From Bog-473 sp963763575 (lineage in GTDB: Bacteria; Actinomycetota; Acidimicrobiia; Acidimicrobiales; RAAP-2): DNA of 64,000 nt. A model generated the notes under the pieces. The model was given only the letters and a program-made list of their open reading frames with translations, was not told where the DNA came from and did not search any database. Positions 41,136-50,370 of the stretch are shown here, one piece after another. Position 1 is the stretch's first letter; every line of letters starts with the position of its first letter. The position numbers and the translations under genes are program-made. The stretch lies in the NCBI GenBank assembly GCA_963763575.1, contig CAVXPD010000004.1, forward strand, positions 930,001 through 994,000, given 5' to 3'.

Positions 41136-42101
41136 ATGCGGATGGGACTGCAGGTCAGTGCGGACCGGGGTCGCTACGCCACGAAGGTGGAGAAGCTGCA
41201 AGCCGACGCCCGCTGGGCCGACGAGGCGGGGCTCGACACCGTCTGGACGCCTCAGATCCCAGACGAGTTCGACGTGATGACGGCAGCCACGCTGCTCGGC
41301 GCCGCGACGTCGCGGATAGAGGTCGGGACGTCGGTCGTGCCGGTCCAGTCCCGTCACCCCGTGGTGCTCGCCCAGCAGGCGCTCTCGAACCAGGCCGTAT
41401 GCGACGGCCGCTTCACGCTCGGGCTCGGTGTCTCGCACCACTGGATCATCGCGGACATGCTGGGCCTCCCCTACGAGCGCCAGGTCACGACCATGCGCTG
41501 CTACCTCGACGTCCTCGACCAGGCCCTTGCCGGACCGGGCCGGGTCGAGGTGGACAACGAGCTGTTCCACATCCGCACCCCGCTCGACGTCACGGACCTG
41601 ACGCCGACGCCCGTCATGATCGCGGCGCTCGGTCCGGCCATGTTGAAGCTGGCCGGCGAGCGAGCCGCGGGGACCGTCCTGTGGTTGGCCGACGAGCGGA
41701 CGATTGCGTCGCACGTGGTCCCCCGGATCACCGAGGCGGCGGAGGCGGGGGGCCGCGTGGCCCCGCGGGTGATGGCCGGCGTGCCCGTCTGCCTGTGCCG
41801 CGACGACGAGATCGACGCCGCCGTGGAGCGGACGAACCGTACCCTCAGCGAGGTCGTGGACTCACCTAACTACGCCCGGCTGATGGAGCACGGCGACGCC
41901 CGGAGCATCGGCGACGTCCTGATCTGCGGCAGTGAGGCCACCATGGAGAAACGCCTGCGCAGTTTCGCCGACGCGGGCGTCACCGACCTCAACGCGAGGA
42001 TCGTTCCGCTCGGCGAGGGCCGGGAGGAGATCAAGGCGTCGGCCGAACGCACCCGCGCCTTCCTGGCCGCGATCGCCCCGACCCTGCGCGCGAAGAGCTG
42101 A
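41136..42101 (+). CDS. LLM-class F420-dependent oxidoreductase
   Basis: This 321-aa luciferase-like TIM-barrel oxidoreductase starts MRMGLQVSADRGRYATKVEKLQ and has TVWTPQIPDEFDVMTAATLLGAATSRIEVGTSVVPVQSRHP, the typical F420-binding barrel region. It also has FTLGLGVSHHWIIADMLGLPYERQ. The family in actinobacteria uses F420 as hydride donor or acceptor. The substrate is unknown. It is divergent from the SDR operon and close to the TetR at 42136. Confidence 0.9.
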   Translation: MRMGLQVSADRGRYATKVEKLQADARWADEAGLDTVWTPQIPDEFDVMTAATLLGAATSRIEVGTSVVPVQSRHPVVLAQQALSNQAVCDGRFTLGLGVSHHWIIADMLGLPYERQVTTMRCYLDVLDQALAGPGRVEVDNELFHIRTPLDVTDLTPTPVMIAALGPAMLKLAGERAAGTVLWLADERTIASHVVPRITEAAEAGGRVAPRVMAGVPVCLCRDDEIDAAVERTNRTLSEVVDSPNYARLMEHGDARSIGDVLICGSEATMEKRLRSFADAGVTDLNARIVPLGEGREEIKASAERTRAFLAAIAPTLRAKS

Positions 42102-42135
42102 CGATCGCTGCGGGCCGTCCGGCGGCGCGAGGCCG

Positions 42136-42849
42136 TCAGGGCCTGGCGCCCGCCAAGATCCCGCCCGCGACGAACTGCCACATCTCGTCGGCGGCGCGTG
42201 CCGCTTGATGCGGTTCGGCGCCGCTGATCGTCGGCGCGTAAGCGGCGTTGAACATGATGGTGGACAAGATGATGCCGGCAGTATCCTCGCCCTCGTGGCC
42301 GGGCCGTACGACCCCCGCCTCGGCCGCCTCTTTCAGCGTCTTCTCGAGCAGCGTGACAAGTGGGACGAACGCCCGCGACGCCTCTTCGTGGTGCGCCGTG
42401 AGCAGCTGGTGGCAGAACTCGGCCAGCACGGGCGTCGGGTTGTTCTTGGACGTGCGCCCCTTTGGCCCCGGGAGGCACATGCGGTAGTACTCGGTCACGA
42501 AGCAGCGAAGCCGGTCCGCTGCGGTGGACTCCTTGGCCAGCTGCTCCTCGAGTCGCTCGGCCGTCGAGCGGATCGCCTCGTCGAAAAGTGCGAGCAGCAA
42601 CTCGTGCTTGCCGGCGAAGTACTGGTAGAAGCTGCGGAGCGACTGCCCGGAGCGGTCGACGACCTCTTGGACCGTGAAGTCCCGCCCGGATTCGGCGCTT
42701 GAGAGAAGCTCGAAGCCGGCGTCGAGGAACCGCTGGACCCGGCCCTCGCTGCGGACCCGGGCCGAGTCGAGGGAGCGGGCGACGGCGAGGTCCCTGCGGC
42801 GCATCGGTGCGTCCGACGCGGGCGTCGAGGGGGTGTCAGCGGCCGTCAT
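42136..42849 (-). CDS. TetR family transcriptional regulator
   Basis: This 237-aa TetR protein has EGRVQRFLDAGFELLSS, then FTVQEVVDRSGQSLRSFYQYFAGKHELLLALFDE. That is a clear HTH after an N-terminal extension of about 30 residues. ATG 42849 is used. It is convergent with the LLM gene and divergent from the SnoaL/ACAD operon beginning at 43040, which it may control. The 190-bp gap between has AT-rich patches but no clear palindrome. Confidence 0.88.
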   Translation of the reverse strand: MTAADTPSTPASDAPMRRRDLAVARSLDSARVRSEGRVQRFLDAGFELLSSAESGRDFTVQEVVDRSGQSLRSFYQYFAGKHELLLALFDEAIRSTAERLEEQLAKESTAADRLRCFVTEYYRMCLPGPKGRTSKNNPTPVLAEFCHQLLTAHHEEASRAFVPLVTLLEKTLKEAAEAGVVRPGHEGEDTAGIILSTIMFNAAYAPTISGAEPHQAARAADEMWQFVAGGILAGARP

Positions 42850-43039
42850 CGGGCCCAGTGTATCCGGTTCCCCCTAGCCGAGAGCAGGACTCTCCCCCAG
42901 GCCAAAGCCGATGTGAAATTTTTCTGCAAGCCCATTCCGACGACGGGCCGGCGTCGGCCCGGCCGCGCTGCCCGGAGGTCCGGCACACCTTCGACCGGAT
43001 GCCGCACGACCAATTACGTATTCGGAGAATGCTGTTATC

Positions 43040-43525
43040 GTGCCGGGCGTGGACGCGGGGGAGATCGCCGATGTGATCGAGCTCCAGCAGGTGCTCGCCC
43101 GCTACGCCCTCGGCATGACCCAGGACGACGTCGAGGCCGTCATGGACACCTTCGCGCCCGAGGGGAGCTACAGCGCCTTCGGCGACACCTACACGCTCGA
43201 GGACTTCCCGAACCTCGTCGCGGCCGCCCCCAAGGGCCTGTTCATCACGGGGACCCCGGTCGTTCAGCTCGACCGCGACGCGGGAACCGGCTCCGGGTCG
43301 CAGACGCTGTGCTTCGTAGACCAGACCACCCACGACATGCGCATCGGCTGGTACACGGACACCTACCGAAGGACGGACCACGGCTGGCGGTTGCAGTCCC
43401 GGAAGATGACCTTCCTGCGGCGCAGCGGTGCCCGGGACTCGGGCAAAGCGCACGACCCGACCCGGCCGGCGCCGACCACGTCCGGGGCCGCGGACGCATC
43501 CGAACCGCAGAGGGCCACCGACTGA
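43040..43525 (+). CDS. SnoaL-like (NTF2-fold) protein
   Basis: This 161-aa NTF2-like polyketide-cyclase fold protein has DVIELQQVLARYALGMTQDDVEAVMDTFAPEGSYSAFG, the cone-fold start with buried Asp and Tyr. YTDTYRRTDHGWRLQSRKMTF is the sheet C-terminus. The final 35 residues are Pro/Ala-rich. GTG 43040 lies 2 bases after TGTTAT, and another GTG at 43049 is possible. Members act as isomerases, dehydratases or hydroxylation helpers. It is co-transcribed with the ACAD genes. Confidence 0.8.
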   Translation: MPGVDAGEIADVIELQQVLARYALGMTQDDVEAVMDTFAPEGSYSAFGDTYTLEDFPNLVAAAPKGLFITGTPVVQLDRDAGTGSGSQTLCFVDQTTHDMRIGWYTDTYRRTDHGWRLQSRKMTFLRRSGARDSGKAHDPTRPAPTTSGAADASEPQRATD

Positions 43526-43536
43526 CGCGCCGGCAC

Positions 43537-44667
43537 ATGGAGCTCCCCGAGTTCAAGGCCAAGCTCGACCGCTGGCTCGACGACAACCAGGCAGTCCTCG
43601 CCCCCGAGTTCGAGGGCATCGGGACCCTCGACCTGCAGATGGCGCAGCTGCGCAAGGTCATGCGCCTCGCCTTCGACGCGGGCTTCACCCGCCTCGGCTG
43701 GCCCGAGCGGGTGGGCGGGCTCGGCGGGTCCAGCCTGCAGCGCGCCTACCTCGGCGAGGCGCTCATCGCGCGTGAACTCGTGGAGCCCGGCATCTACTCC
43801 ATGCCCGAGGTGCTGGCCCCCACGATGATCGACTACGCGCCCGCCGAGCTGGCAGCCGCCATGGTGCCGCGGCTGCTGCGAGGCGACGAGATCTGGTGCC
43901 AGGGCTTCTCGGAGCCCGGGACCGGCAGCAATCTGGGCTCCCTCGCCTGCCGCGCCACGCGCGCCGACGGCGGTTGGCTGGTCAGCGGGCAGAAGGTCTG
44001 GACCAGCCTGGCGCAGTACGCGCAGCGCTGTGTCCTGCTCACGCGAACCGGCACGCCGGAGTCGGCCCACCGCGGCATCACCGCGTTCTTCGTCGACATG
44101 GACAGCCCCGGTATCACCGTGCGGCCCATCGAGACGATGCACGGCTCCCCCGAGTTCTGCGAGGTCTTCTACGACGACGTCTTCGTCCCGGCCGATCGCG
44201 TCCTCGGCGAAGTGGGCGGCGGCTGGTCGATCGCCATGGACCTGCTGCCATACGAGCGGAGCACGGCGCTGTGGGACCGCGCCGCCTATCTGCAGCGGCG
44301 CCTCTCCCGGCTGGTCACTTCCGCGCCGGAGGGCTCCCTCGACCCGTCGGCCGTGGGCGAGGTGACCGAGATCCTCTGGGCCTTCCGGGCTCGGTCGCGC
44401 GCCACGCAGCACCGTCTCGCGGCGGGCCAGCCGCTGGGTCCCGAGACCTCGGTCGACAAGGTGTTGCTGGCCACCGCCGAGCAGGCCGTCTTCGATCTCG
44501 TGGCTGAGGGCCTCGGGCCGGACGTCGCGCTCGGTGACGACCCGGCGAGCGCACGGTGGCGCGCCGAGTTCCTCTACTCGCGGGCCGCCAGCATCTACGG
44601 CGGCAGCGCCGAGATCCAGCGCAACATCATCGCCCGTCGGCTCCTCGACCTCGGAGCGGACCGTTGA
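43537..44667 (+). CDS. Acyl-CoA dehydrogenase (canonical subunit of second pair)
   Basis: This 376-aa ACAD has WCQGFSEPGTGSNLGSLACRA and SGQKVWTSLAQYAQR, which bind FAD and substrate. The C-terminal SIYGGSAEIQRNIIARRLL is the conserved FAD segment. ATG 43537 lies 11 bp after the SnoaL stop. It is followed directly by a shorter ACAD-like subunit at 44681, so a heteromeric enzyme is likely. Confidence 0.92.
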   Translation: MELPEFKAKLDRWLDDNQAVLAPEFEGIGTLDLQMAQLRKVMRLAFDAGFTRLGWPERVGGLGGSSLQRAYLGEALIARELVEPGIYSMPEVLAPTMIDYAPAELAAAMVPRLLRGDEIWCQGFSEPGTGSNLGSLACRATRADGGWLVSGQKVWTSLAQYAQRCVLLTRTGTPESAHRGITAFFVDMDSPGITVRPIETMHGSPEFCEVFYDDVFVPADRVLGEVGGGWSIAMDLLPYERSTALWDRAAYLQRRLSRLVTSAPEGSLDPSAVGEVTEILWAFRARSRATQHRLAAGQPLGPETSVDKVLLATAEQAVFDLVAEGLGPDVALGDDPASARWRAEFLYSRAASIYGGSAEIQRNIIARRLLDLGADR

Positions 44668-44680
44668 GGGGCGGCGAGTA

Positions 44681-45640
44681 GTGGACGCCGCAGAGCTCGA
44701 GCTCTTCAAGGACGGTATCCGGCGCGCCACCGAGCGCGGCAGCGGGCCGGACCTCGACGACGCGCTCGCGGAGCTGGGCTGGACCGAGGCCCTGGCCGCG
44801 AACCGCGCCAGCGCGGTCGCGGTGCTCTTCGAGGCGCAAGGCAGGGCGAACGCGACGTCATCCGCCCTCGACCAGCTGTTGGCCGCCGCCCTGGGGCTCC
44901 CCGAGGTGGACGCGGCGGCCGTCGTCCTGCCGCCTCTGCGCACGACGGCCGCTCCCGGCCACGCCGAGGGCGCGCACGTCGCGGTCCGCGGCCTCGGGAC
45001 GGCAACGCTTGGCCGCCGCGACACCGCCGTCGTCGTGGCATCGGGTTCCGGCGAGTCCTTCCGTGTGCCCGTCTCGTCGTTGAAGTTCGAGCCGACGCAC
45101 GGCCTCGATCCGGCGCTCGGCCTCGTCGAGGTGTCGGCCCACCTGGACCCGGCTGCACTCAGCGGTCCGGTCGCTTCGGACTGGGCCGCCGCATTGGCGG
45201 TCGGACAGCTCGCCCTCGGTCACGAGCTCGTCGGGGCCGGGCGCACGATGCTCGAGCTGGCGCGTCGGCACGCGCTCGAGCGGATCCAGTTCGGCCGGCC
45301 CATCGCCTCCTTCCAGGCGGTGCGGCACCGCCTGGCCGAGAGCCTCGTCGCCCTCGACGGGGCCGACGCACTGCTCGCCGCCGCGTGGGCCGAGCCGCAG
45401 CCCGACCACACCATCGCCGCCATGGCCAAGGCCCTGGCCGGAAAGTCCGGCCGCACGGTGGCGCGCCACTGCCAGCAGGTCCTCGCCGGCATCGGCTTCA
45501 CCACGGAGCACGACCTCCATCGCTTCGTCCGCCGGACGATCGTGCTCGACCAGCTGCTCGGAGCCGGCAGCGTGCTCACGCGCCGGGTCGGCGAAGAGGT
45601 CCTGGCCACGGGGACGCTGCCCGCGTCCTTGCCGCTCTGA
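44681..45640 (+). CDS. Acyl-CoA dehydrogenase-like protein (short subunit of second pair)
   Basis: This 319-aa protein with ACAD C-terminal helices has ARRHALERIQFGRPIASFQAVRHRLAE (FAD-binding helix) and QQVLAGIGFTTEHDLHRFVRRT. It is about 60 aa shorter than usual, and the N-terminal and central regions are reduced (LPPLRTTAAPGHAEGAHVAVRG). GTG 44681 follows GAGGGGCGGCGAG, 13 bp after the stop of the first ACAD. It likely forms the non-catalytic half of an alpha2beta2 ACAD. Confidence 0.87.
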   Translation: MDAAELELFKDGIRRATERGSGPDLDDALAELGWTEALAANRASAVAVLFEAQGRANATSSALDQLLAAALGLPEVDAAAVVLPPLRTTAAPGHAEGAHVAVRGLGTATLGRRDTAVVVASGSGESFRVPVSSLKFEPTHGLDPALGLVEVSAHLDPAALSGPVASDWAAALAVGQLALGHELVGAGRTMLELARRHALERIQFGRPIASFQAVRHRLAESLVALDGADALLAAAWAEPQPDHTIAAMAKALAGKSGRTVARHCQQVLAGIGFTTEHDLHRFVRRTIVLDQLLGAGSVLTRRVGEEVLATGTLPASLPL

Positions 45641-45750
45641 GACCCGGTCCGCCGGCGGTGAAGGCCTCTGGCGGGTCGATTATGCTTCTATCCGATTCTG
45701 ATAACTAGGTTTCCGCCTGGTGAGAGAGCCCGGGTTGAGAGGGATGCGCG

Positions 45751-47232
45751 ATGACCGCAGCGACCGGCCACGAAGGGAGGATGCTCGTCGACGGCGAGCT
45801 GATCGAGGCCGACTCGGGCCGGACGTTCGACAACGTGAACCCGGCGACCGAAGAGGTGCTCGGCCCGGTGGCAGATGCATCGGCGGCCGAGATGCACCGG
45901 GCCATCGACGCCGCGCGCCGCGCCTTCGACGAGACGGATTGGTCGACCAACCGTGACCGGCGCAAGGACTGCCTGGCCCAGCTGCAGGACGCGCTCGAGA
46001 AGGAGCAGGAGGAGCTGCGCGAGGAGTTGATCCTCGAGGTGGGCTGCCCGCGCCTCACCACGCACGCCAACCAGCTCGACATCCCGCTCGAGGGTGCACT
46101 GCGCTACCCCGCCAAGCTCATCGACGAGTATCCGTGGCGGATCGGACTGTCCGACGTGGTCGACCGTCGCGGCACTGCCAACACGCGGCAGGTCTGGAAG
46201 GAGCCGGTCGGCGTCGTCGGCGCCATCGTGCCGTGGAACTTCCCGGTGGAGGTGACGCTGAACAAGCTCGGGCAAGCGTTGGCCACCGGCAACACGGTGG
46301 TGCTCAAGCCGGCGCCGGACACACCGTGGAACGCGACGCGGCTGGGCCGGCTGGTGGCCGAGCAGACCGACTTCCCACCCGGCGCCCTCAACGTGGTCAC
46401 CTCGTCGGACCATCTCGTCGGCGAAGAGTTGACGCTGTCGCCCAAGGTCGACCTGATCTCGTTCACCGGTTCGACCCGCGTCGGCAAGCGCATCATGGAG
46501 AAGGGCGCCCCCACCCTCAAGCGAGTGTTCCTCGAGCTCGGCGGGAAGTCGGCCACGATCGTGCTCGACGACGCGGACTTCGCCAGCTCGGTCCCGTCCG
46601 GCGTCGCGGTGTGCTTCCACGCGGGCCAGGGCTGCGCCATCCAGACGCGGATGCTGCTGCCGCTCTCGCGCTACGACGAGGGGGTGGAGATCCTCAAGGC
46701 GACCCTCTCCTCCGTCGCCTACGGGGACCCGCAGCGACCCGACGTCCTGATGGGCCCGGTCGTCTCGGCCAAGCAGCGGGACCGGGTGCTCGGCTACATC
46801 GCCAAGGGCCTGGAGGAGGGTGCCACGCTCGCGATGGGTGGCGGGCGCCCGGCCGACCTGCCCAAGGGATGGTTCGTGGAACCGACGCTGTTCACCGACG
46901 TGGACAACGCCATGACGATCGCGCAGGAGGAGATCTTCGGGCCGGTGCTCGTGGCCATCCCTTACGAGGACGACGACGACGCGGTGCGGATCGCCAACGA
47001 CAGCGTCTACGGGCTCTCGGGCGGCGTCTTCTCCGGCTCCCTCGACCGGGCGCTGGCGGTGGCCGAGCGCGTCCGCACCGGGAGCCTGGCTGTGAACGGC
47101 GGCATGCCGATCGGCCAGCCGGACATCCCCTTCGGCGGCTACAAGCACAGCGGGATCGGGCGGCAGAACGGTCTCGCCGGGTTCGACCAGTACCTCGAGA
47201 CGAAATCGGTGGCCTGGCCGACGCCCGCCTGA
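45751..47232 (+). CDS. NAD(P)-dependent aldehyde dehydrogenase
   Basis: This 493-aa ALDH has VPWNFPVEVTLNK, ISFTGSTRVGKR, catalytic Glu262 in LELGGKSA and nucleophile Cys295 in HAGQGCAIQTR. The ending FGGYKHSGIGRQNGLAG also fits the family. It is a close paralog of the ALDH at 15500. It lies 110 bp downstream of the ACAD, in the same orientation. The gap contains an AT-rich stretch (45680-45710) that may be an extra promoter. Confidence 0.95.
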   Translation: MTAATGHEGRMLVDGELIEADSGRTFDNVNPATEEVLGPVADASAAEMHRAIDAARRAFDETDWSTNRDRRKDCLAQLQDALEKEQEELREELILEVGCPRLTTHANQLDIPLEGALRYPAKLIDEYPWRIGLSDVVDRRGTANTRQVWKEPVGVVGAIVPWNFPVEVTLNKLGQALATGNTVVLKPAPDTPWNATRLGRLVAEQTDFPPGALNVVTSSDHLVGEELTLSPKVDLISFTGSTRVGKRIMEKGAPTLKRVFLELGGKSATIVLDDADFASSVPSGVAVCFHAGQGCAIQTRMLLPLSRYDEGVEILKATLSSVAYGDPQRPDVLMGPVVSAKQRDRVLGYIAKGLEEGATLAMGGGRPADLPKGWFVEPTLFTDVDNAMTIAQEEIFGPVLVAIPYEDDDDAVRIANDSVYGLSGGVFSGSLDRALAVAERVRTGSLAVNGGMPIGQPDIPFGGYKHSGIGRQNGLAGFDQYLETKSVAWPTPA

Positions 47233-47254
47233 CCTCGGGCCTGGGCGCAGTGCG

Positions 47255-48319
47255 GTGACCGACCACAGCCCCGTCCTGCGGGAACACGGATACCACACAC
47301 TGCGGATCAAGGACGTGGTGCGCGAGACGCGCGACGCCAGCTCCTTCGTGCTCGAGGTGCCCGACGAGCTGCGGGAGACGTTCGGGTACCGGCCTGGCCA
47401 GTTCTGCACGTTCCGGGTGCAGCTCGGCGGGGAGGAGCAGCTGCGCTCGTACTCCATGTCCTCGGCACCCGAGACGGACCCCGACCTCACCGTGACGGTC
47501 AAACGGGTCGCCGGCGGGCTCGTCTCGAACTGGTTCCTCGACCATCTCGGCGTGGGCGACGTCGTCGAGGTGACCAAGCCCGCGGGGGTGTTCTGCCCTC
47601 AGGACAACCAGCGGCCGCTGGTGGCGTTCTGCGGCGGCAGCGGTATCACGCCCGTGATGTCGATCGCGAAGCACGTGCTCGTGACCACGCGGCGCTCGGT
47701 CCGGCTCCTCTACGCCAACCGCGACCGCGACTCGGTGATCTTCGGCGCCGGGTTGGTCGTGCTGAGCGACCGGTATCCCGGCCGGCTGGACGTGCGGCAC
47801 CACGACGACTCGGGCGCCGGCTTCCTCACGGAGGACGAGGTACGTGCCTTCGCCGCCACCGATGCCGGTGAGGCCGACTGCTACATCTGCGGCCCCGGCC
47901 CCTTCATGGACCTCGTCGAGAAGGTGCTGCTCGAGATCGGGGTCGCGCCCGAGCGCATGTTCATCGAGCGATTCCTCGTCGAACAGCAGGAGAAGGAGGC
48001 TGCGGCCACCACGAACGGGGAGGCTCGAAGTGCGGACCTGCCCGAGCAGGTGACGGTGATCCTGGGGGGCAAGAAAACGGTGGTCAAGTACCAAGCGGGC
48101 GACACGGTGCTCGAGACGGCGCGCCGCGGCGGGCTCCGGCCGCCCTTCTCGTGCGAGGCCGGGAACTGCGCGACGTGTATGGCGTTCCTCAAGGAGGGCA
48201 CCGTCAGCATGCGGGCCAACAACGCGCTCACCCCCGAGGAGGTGGCGGAGGGCTGGATCCTGACTTGCCAATCCCTCCCGTCGGGCGAGACAGTGACCGT
48301 CGAGTACGAGGCCATCTGA
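47255..48319 (+). CDS. FAD/NAD(P)H/[2Fe-2S] oxygenase reductase (KshB-like)
   Basis: This 354-aa three-domain reductase has the FAD-binding motif RSYS at 64-67, the NAD-binding CGGSGITPVMSI near 126 and CGPGPFMDL at 212-220. A C-terminal plant-type 2Fe-2S domain has Cys300, Cys305, Cys308 and Cys338. This order (FNR-like, then ferredoxin) is that of KshB, the reductase of 3-ketosteroid 9alpha-hydroxylase. It most likely serves the Rieske oxygenase at 58193 or another oxygenase outside the window. GTG 47255 is used. Confidence 0.92.
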   Translation: MTDHSPVLREHGYHTLRIKDVVRETRDASSFVLEVPDELRETFGYRPGQFCTFRVQLGGEEQLRSYSMSSAPETDPDLTVTVKRVAGGLVSNWFLDHLGVGDVVEVTKPAGVFCPQDNQRPLVAFCGGSGITPVMSIAKHVLVTTRRSVRLLYANRDRDSVIFGAGLVVLSDRYPGRLDVRHHDDSGAGFLTEDEVRAFAATDAGEADCYICGPGPFMDLVEKVLLEIGVAPERMFIERFLVEQQEKEAAATTNGEARSADLPEQVTVILGGKKTVVKYQAGDTVLETARRGGLRPPFSCEAGNCATCMAFLKEGTVSMRANNALTPEEVAEGWILTCQSLPSGETVTVEYEAI

Positions 48320-48339
48320 GCGCCGGGGAGGACAACGAC

Positions 48340-49257
48340 ATGCGCGACATCCGTGAGTTGGCCGGCGACCCCGAGGCATATCGAGAGGAGCTCCGGCGGC
48401 GCTGGAGCGGACTGCTGAGCTACCGCTACATCGGCCGCAACCACTCGTCCATGAATCTCGGACCCGAGGACAGCACGGTGCGGATCCGCCACGACATGCG
48501 CAACGAGGCCGGCGGGATCATGGCGGCCCCACTGGCCATCTCGTCGCCGGAAGGCTGCCAGGCCGACCTGGACGCAGTCCCGAATCCCGTGATCGCGACC
48601 GTGCAGATCCTCGATCCCGGATTCGACGTACAGACGATCGAGGTCCGTGACTCGGGGCTCATCCACCAGGGCCGCACCATGGGCTACGGGCGCTGCCTCA
48701 TCGTGGACGCGGACGACCGCGACCGCGTCATCGCGTTCATCGACGGGCAGGGCGCCAGCATCGGCGCACCGCCCGAGGGCCTCGAGCGGATGGACGTGGA
48801 CGACGCCAAGCTCGAGATCGAAGACTCTCCGGACCTGCCACCGCTCTGGCAGGTGTTCGGCGCGTCCCGGCGTGACGACGGCCACTGGCTCTTGCCCGAG
48901 CTCAGCGTCGAGTTCGCCTCCCCCGACGCCGCGCTGCACATCGGGCCCCAGCACGTCGTCCTCGAGGCGGCCGCCGTGGACCTCGCGGCAGAACGGGCCG
49001 GGACGCGACGCCTGCAGGTCCGGAGCTGGCACGTGATGTTCCTCGCGCGCGGCAAGGTCGGGCCCTTTCGGGTCGACGGAACCGCCTACGACGCGCCGGG
49101 CGGTCTGGTCGGCGTCCGTATGCTGATCCACGATGAGGGGAACGGTGGGCGCGCCATCACGTCCGGGTCGGCCGTGCTCGAGGTGCTCTCGCCGGAGTCC
49201 GCGAGCGGTCCGGCTGGAATGCCGTACGCACAAAAGGTGGAGCCCGGTCAGTTGTGA
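48340..49257 (+). CDS. Hotdog-fold protein, possible acyl-CoA thioesterase
   Basis: This 305-aa protein starts at ATG 48340 after GGGGAGG. It looks like a double hotdog, with GGIMAAPLAISSPEGCQADLDA and VIATVQILDPGFDVQTIEV in the first half. The second half has LHIGPQHVVLEAAAVDLAAERAGTRRLQV and FRVDGTAYDAPGGLVGVRMLIHDEG. No certain catalytic residues were identified. It could be a thioesterase or a binding protein at the end of the operon that began at 43040. Confidence 0.65.
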   Translation: MRDIRELAGDPEAYREELRRRWSGLLSYRYIGRNHSSMNLGPEDSTVRIRHDMRNEAGGIMAAPLAISSPEGCQADLDAVPNPVIATVQILDPGFDVQTIEVRDSGLIHQGRTMGYGRCLIVDADDRDRVIAFIDGQGASIGAPPEGLERMDVDDAKLEIEDSPDLPPLWQVFGASRRDDGHWLLPELSVEFASPDAALHIGPQHVVLEAAAVDLAAERAGTRRLQVRSWHVMFLARGKVGPFRVDGTAYDAPGGLVGVRMLIHDEGNGGRAITSGSAVLEVLSPESASGPAGMPYAQKVEPGQL

Positions 49258-49403
49258 TCTGAAACCGTGCCAGGTATCCCCGAACCGGTAGGGCGTCCCT
49301 ATCGAGAGTGACCGATCAACGGGTGGGTGCGCAGCAAAAGAGCCGCCCACAACTCGTCGGGAATTGGGCGACCGTGTCCGAGGCGGGATCTACCTCGAGT
49401 AGG

Positions 49404-50234
49404 TCAGCGGGGTCGGTCACCCTTGACGGTGATTCGGCGCATATGGCGGCGGTGACCTCGATAGTCGAAGAGCGCGTGGTGCTGGACGCTCCGGTTGTCC
49501 CACATCGCAACCGACCCCGGTGACCATCGGAAACGGCACGTGAACGGCTCCCGCACCGCATGGCTGAACAGAAACCCCAGAAGCGCCATCGACTCGTCCG
49601 GTCGCATCCCCTCGATGCCGACGGTGAACGCCGGGTTGACGTAGAGCGCCTTCTTGCCGGTCTCGGGGTGCATACGGACAAGCGGGTGGCACACGACCTG
49701 ATCGGCGCGCTCTGACGACTTCGTCTTTATGGACTTCGACAGCGTGGAGTTCCCACCTTCGGCGTACTGGGGGCCGGCCGAGTGCTTCGCCACGAGATGC
49801 TCGAGCAGGTTTTTCATCGTGTCCGACAGTGCCTCATAGGCAGCGTGCTGGTTCGCGAACAGCGTGTCGCCGCCAAAAGGGGGCACTTCGATTGCGTAGA
49901 GGATCGAGCCCAGATCGGGTTCTTCGAGGAAACTCACGTCGCTGTGCCATCCCCCGCCAAAGTTGAAGAGATCGTCGGGCTCGGTGATGATCTCGATGAC
50001 CTCGGGATGCGCCTCCGAGGCTTCGACGAAGGGGTGCGTGTCGAGGTCGCCGAAGTTGCGACCGAACCGTAACTGGGCCTCTGGGCTCAGGTCCTGGTCA
50101 TAGAAGAACAGCACATGGTGTGCCAGGAACGCCTTTCTGATCTCGGCCACCCCGCCCTCGTCGAGCGGCCTGCACAGGTCCACCCCTCGCACCACGGCAC
50201 CGAGGGCGCCCGAGACAGGCTCGATCCTGATCAT
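49404..50234 (-). CDS. TauD/TfdA-family alpha-ketoglutarate-dependent dioxygenase
   Basis: This 276-aa Fe(II)/2-oxoglutarate dioxygenase has GWHSDVSF with iron ligands His97 and Asp99. The distal histidine lies in DNRSVQHHALFDYRG, with the 2OG-binding arginine in RRHMRRI. ATG 50234 follows AGGATG. It marks the start of a region of visibly lower GC and looser packing. The substrate is unknown, but the family often oxidises sulfonates, phenoxy acids or alkyl sulfates. Confidence 0.9.
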   Translation of the reverse strand: MIRIEPVSGALGAVVRGVDLCRPLDEGGVAEIRKAFLAHHVLFFYDQDLSPEAQLRFGRNFGDLDTHPFVEASEAHPEVIEIITEPDDLFNFGGGWHSDVSFLEEPDLGSILYAIEVPPFGGDTLFANQHAAYEALSDTMKNLLEHLVAKHSAGPQYAEGGNSTLSKSIKTKSSERADQVVCHPLVRMHPETGKKALYVNPAFTVGIEGMRPDESMALLGFLFSHAVREPFTCRFRWSPGSVAMWDNRSVQHHALFDYRGHRRHMRRITVKGDRPR

Positions 50235-50370
50235 CGGGCACATCCTGGCACGCGGTGTGGCGTGAACGGATTCGGGTATTCCCAGATCGACGACGCCGGC
50301 CGTGCCACATCGTCAGGGTGCGCGAGTGTGCGAACTATCTTCGGTCGAGATCCCGTTCGGAGGCGTCACC

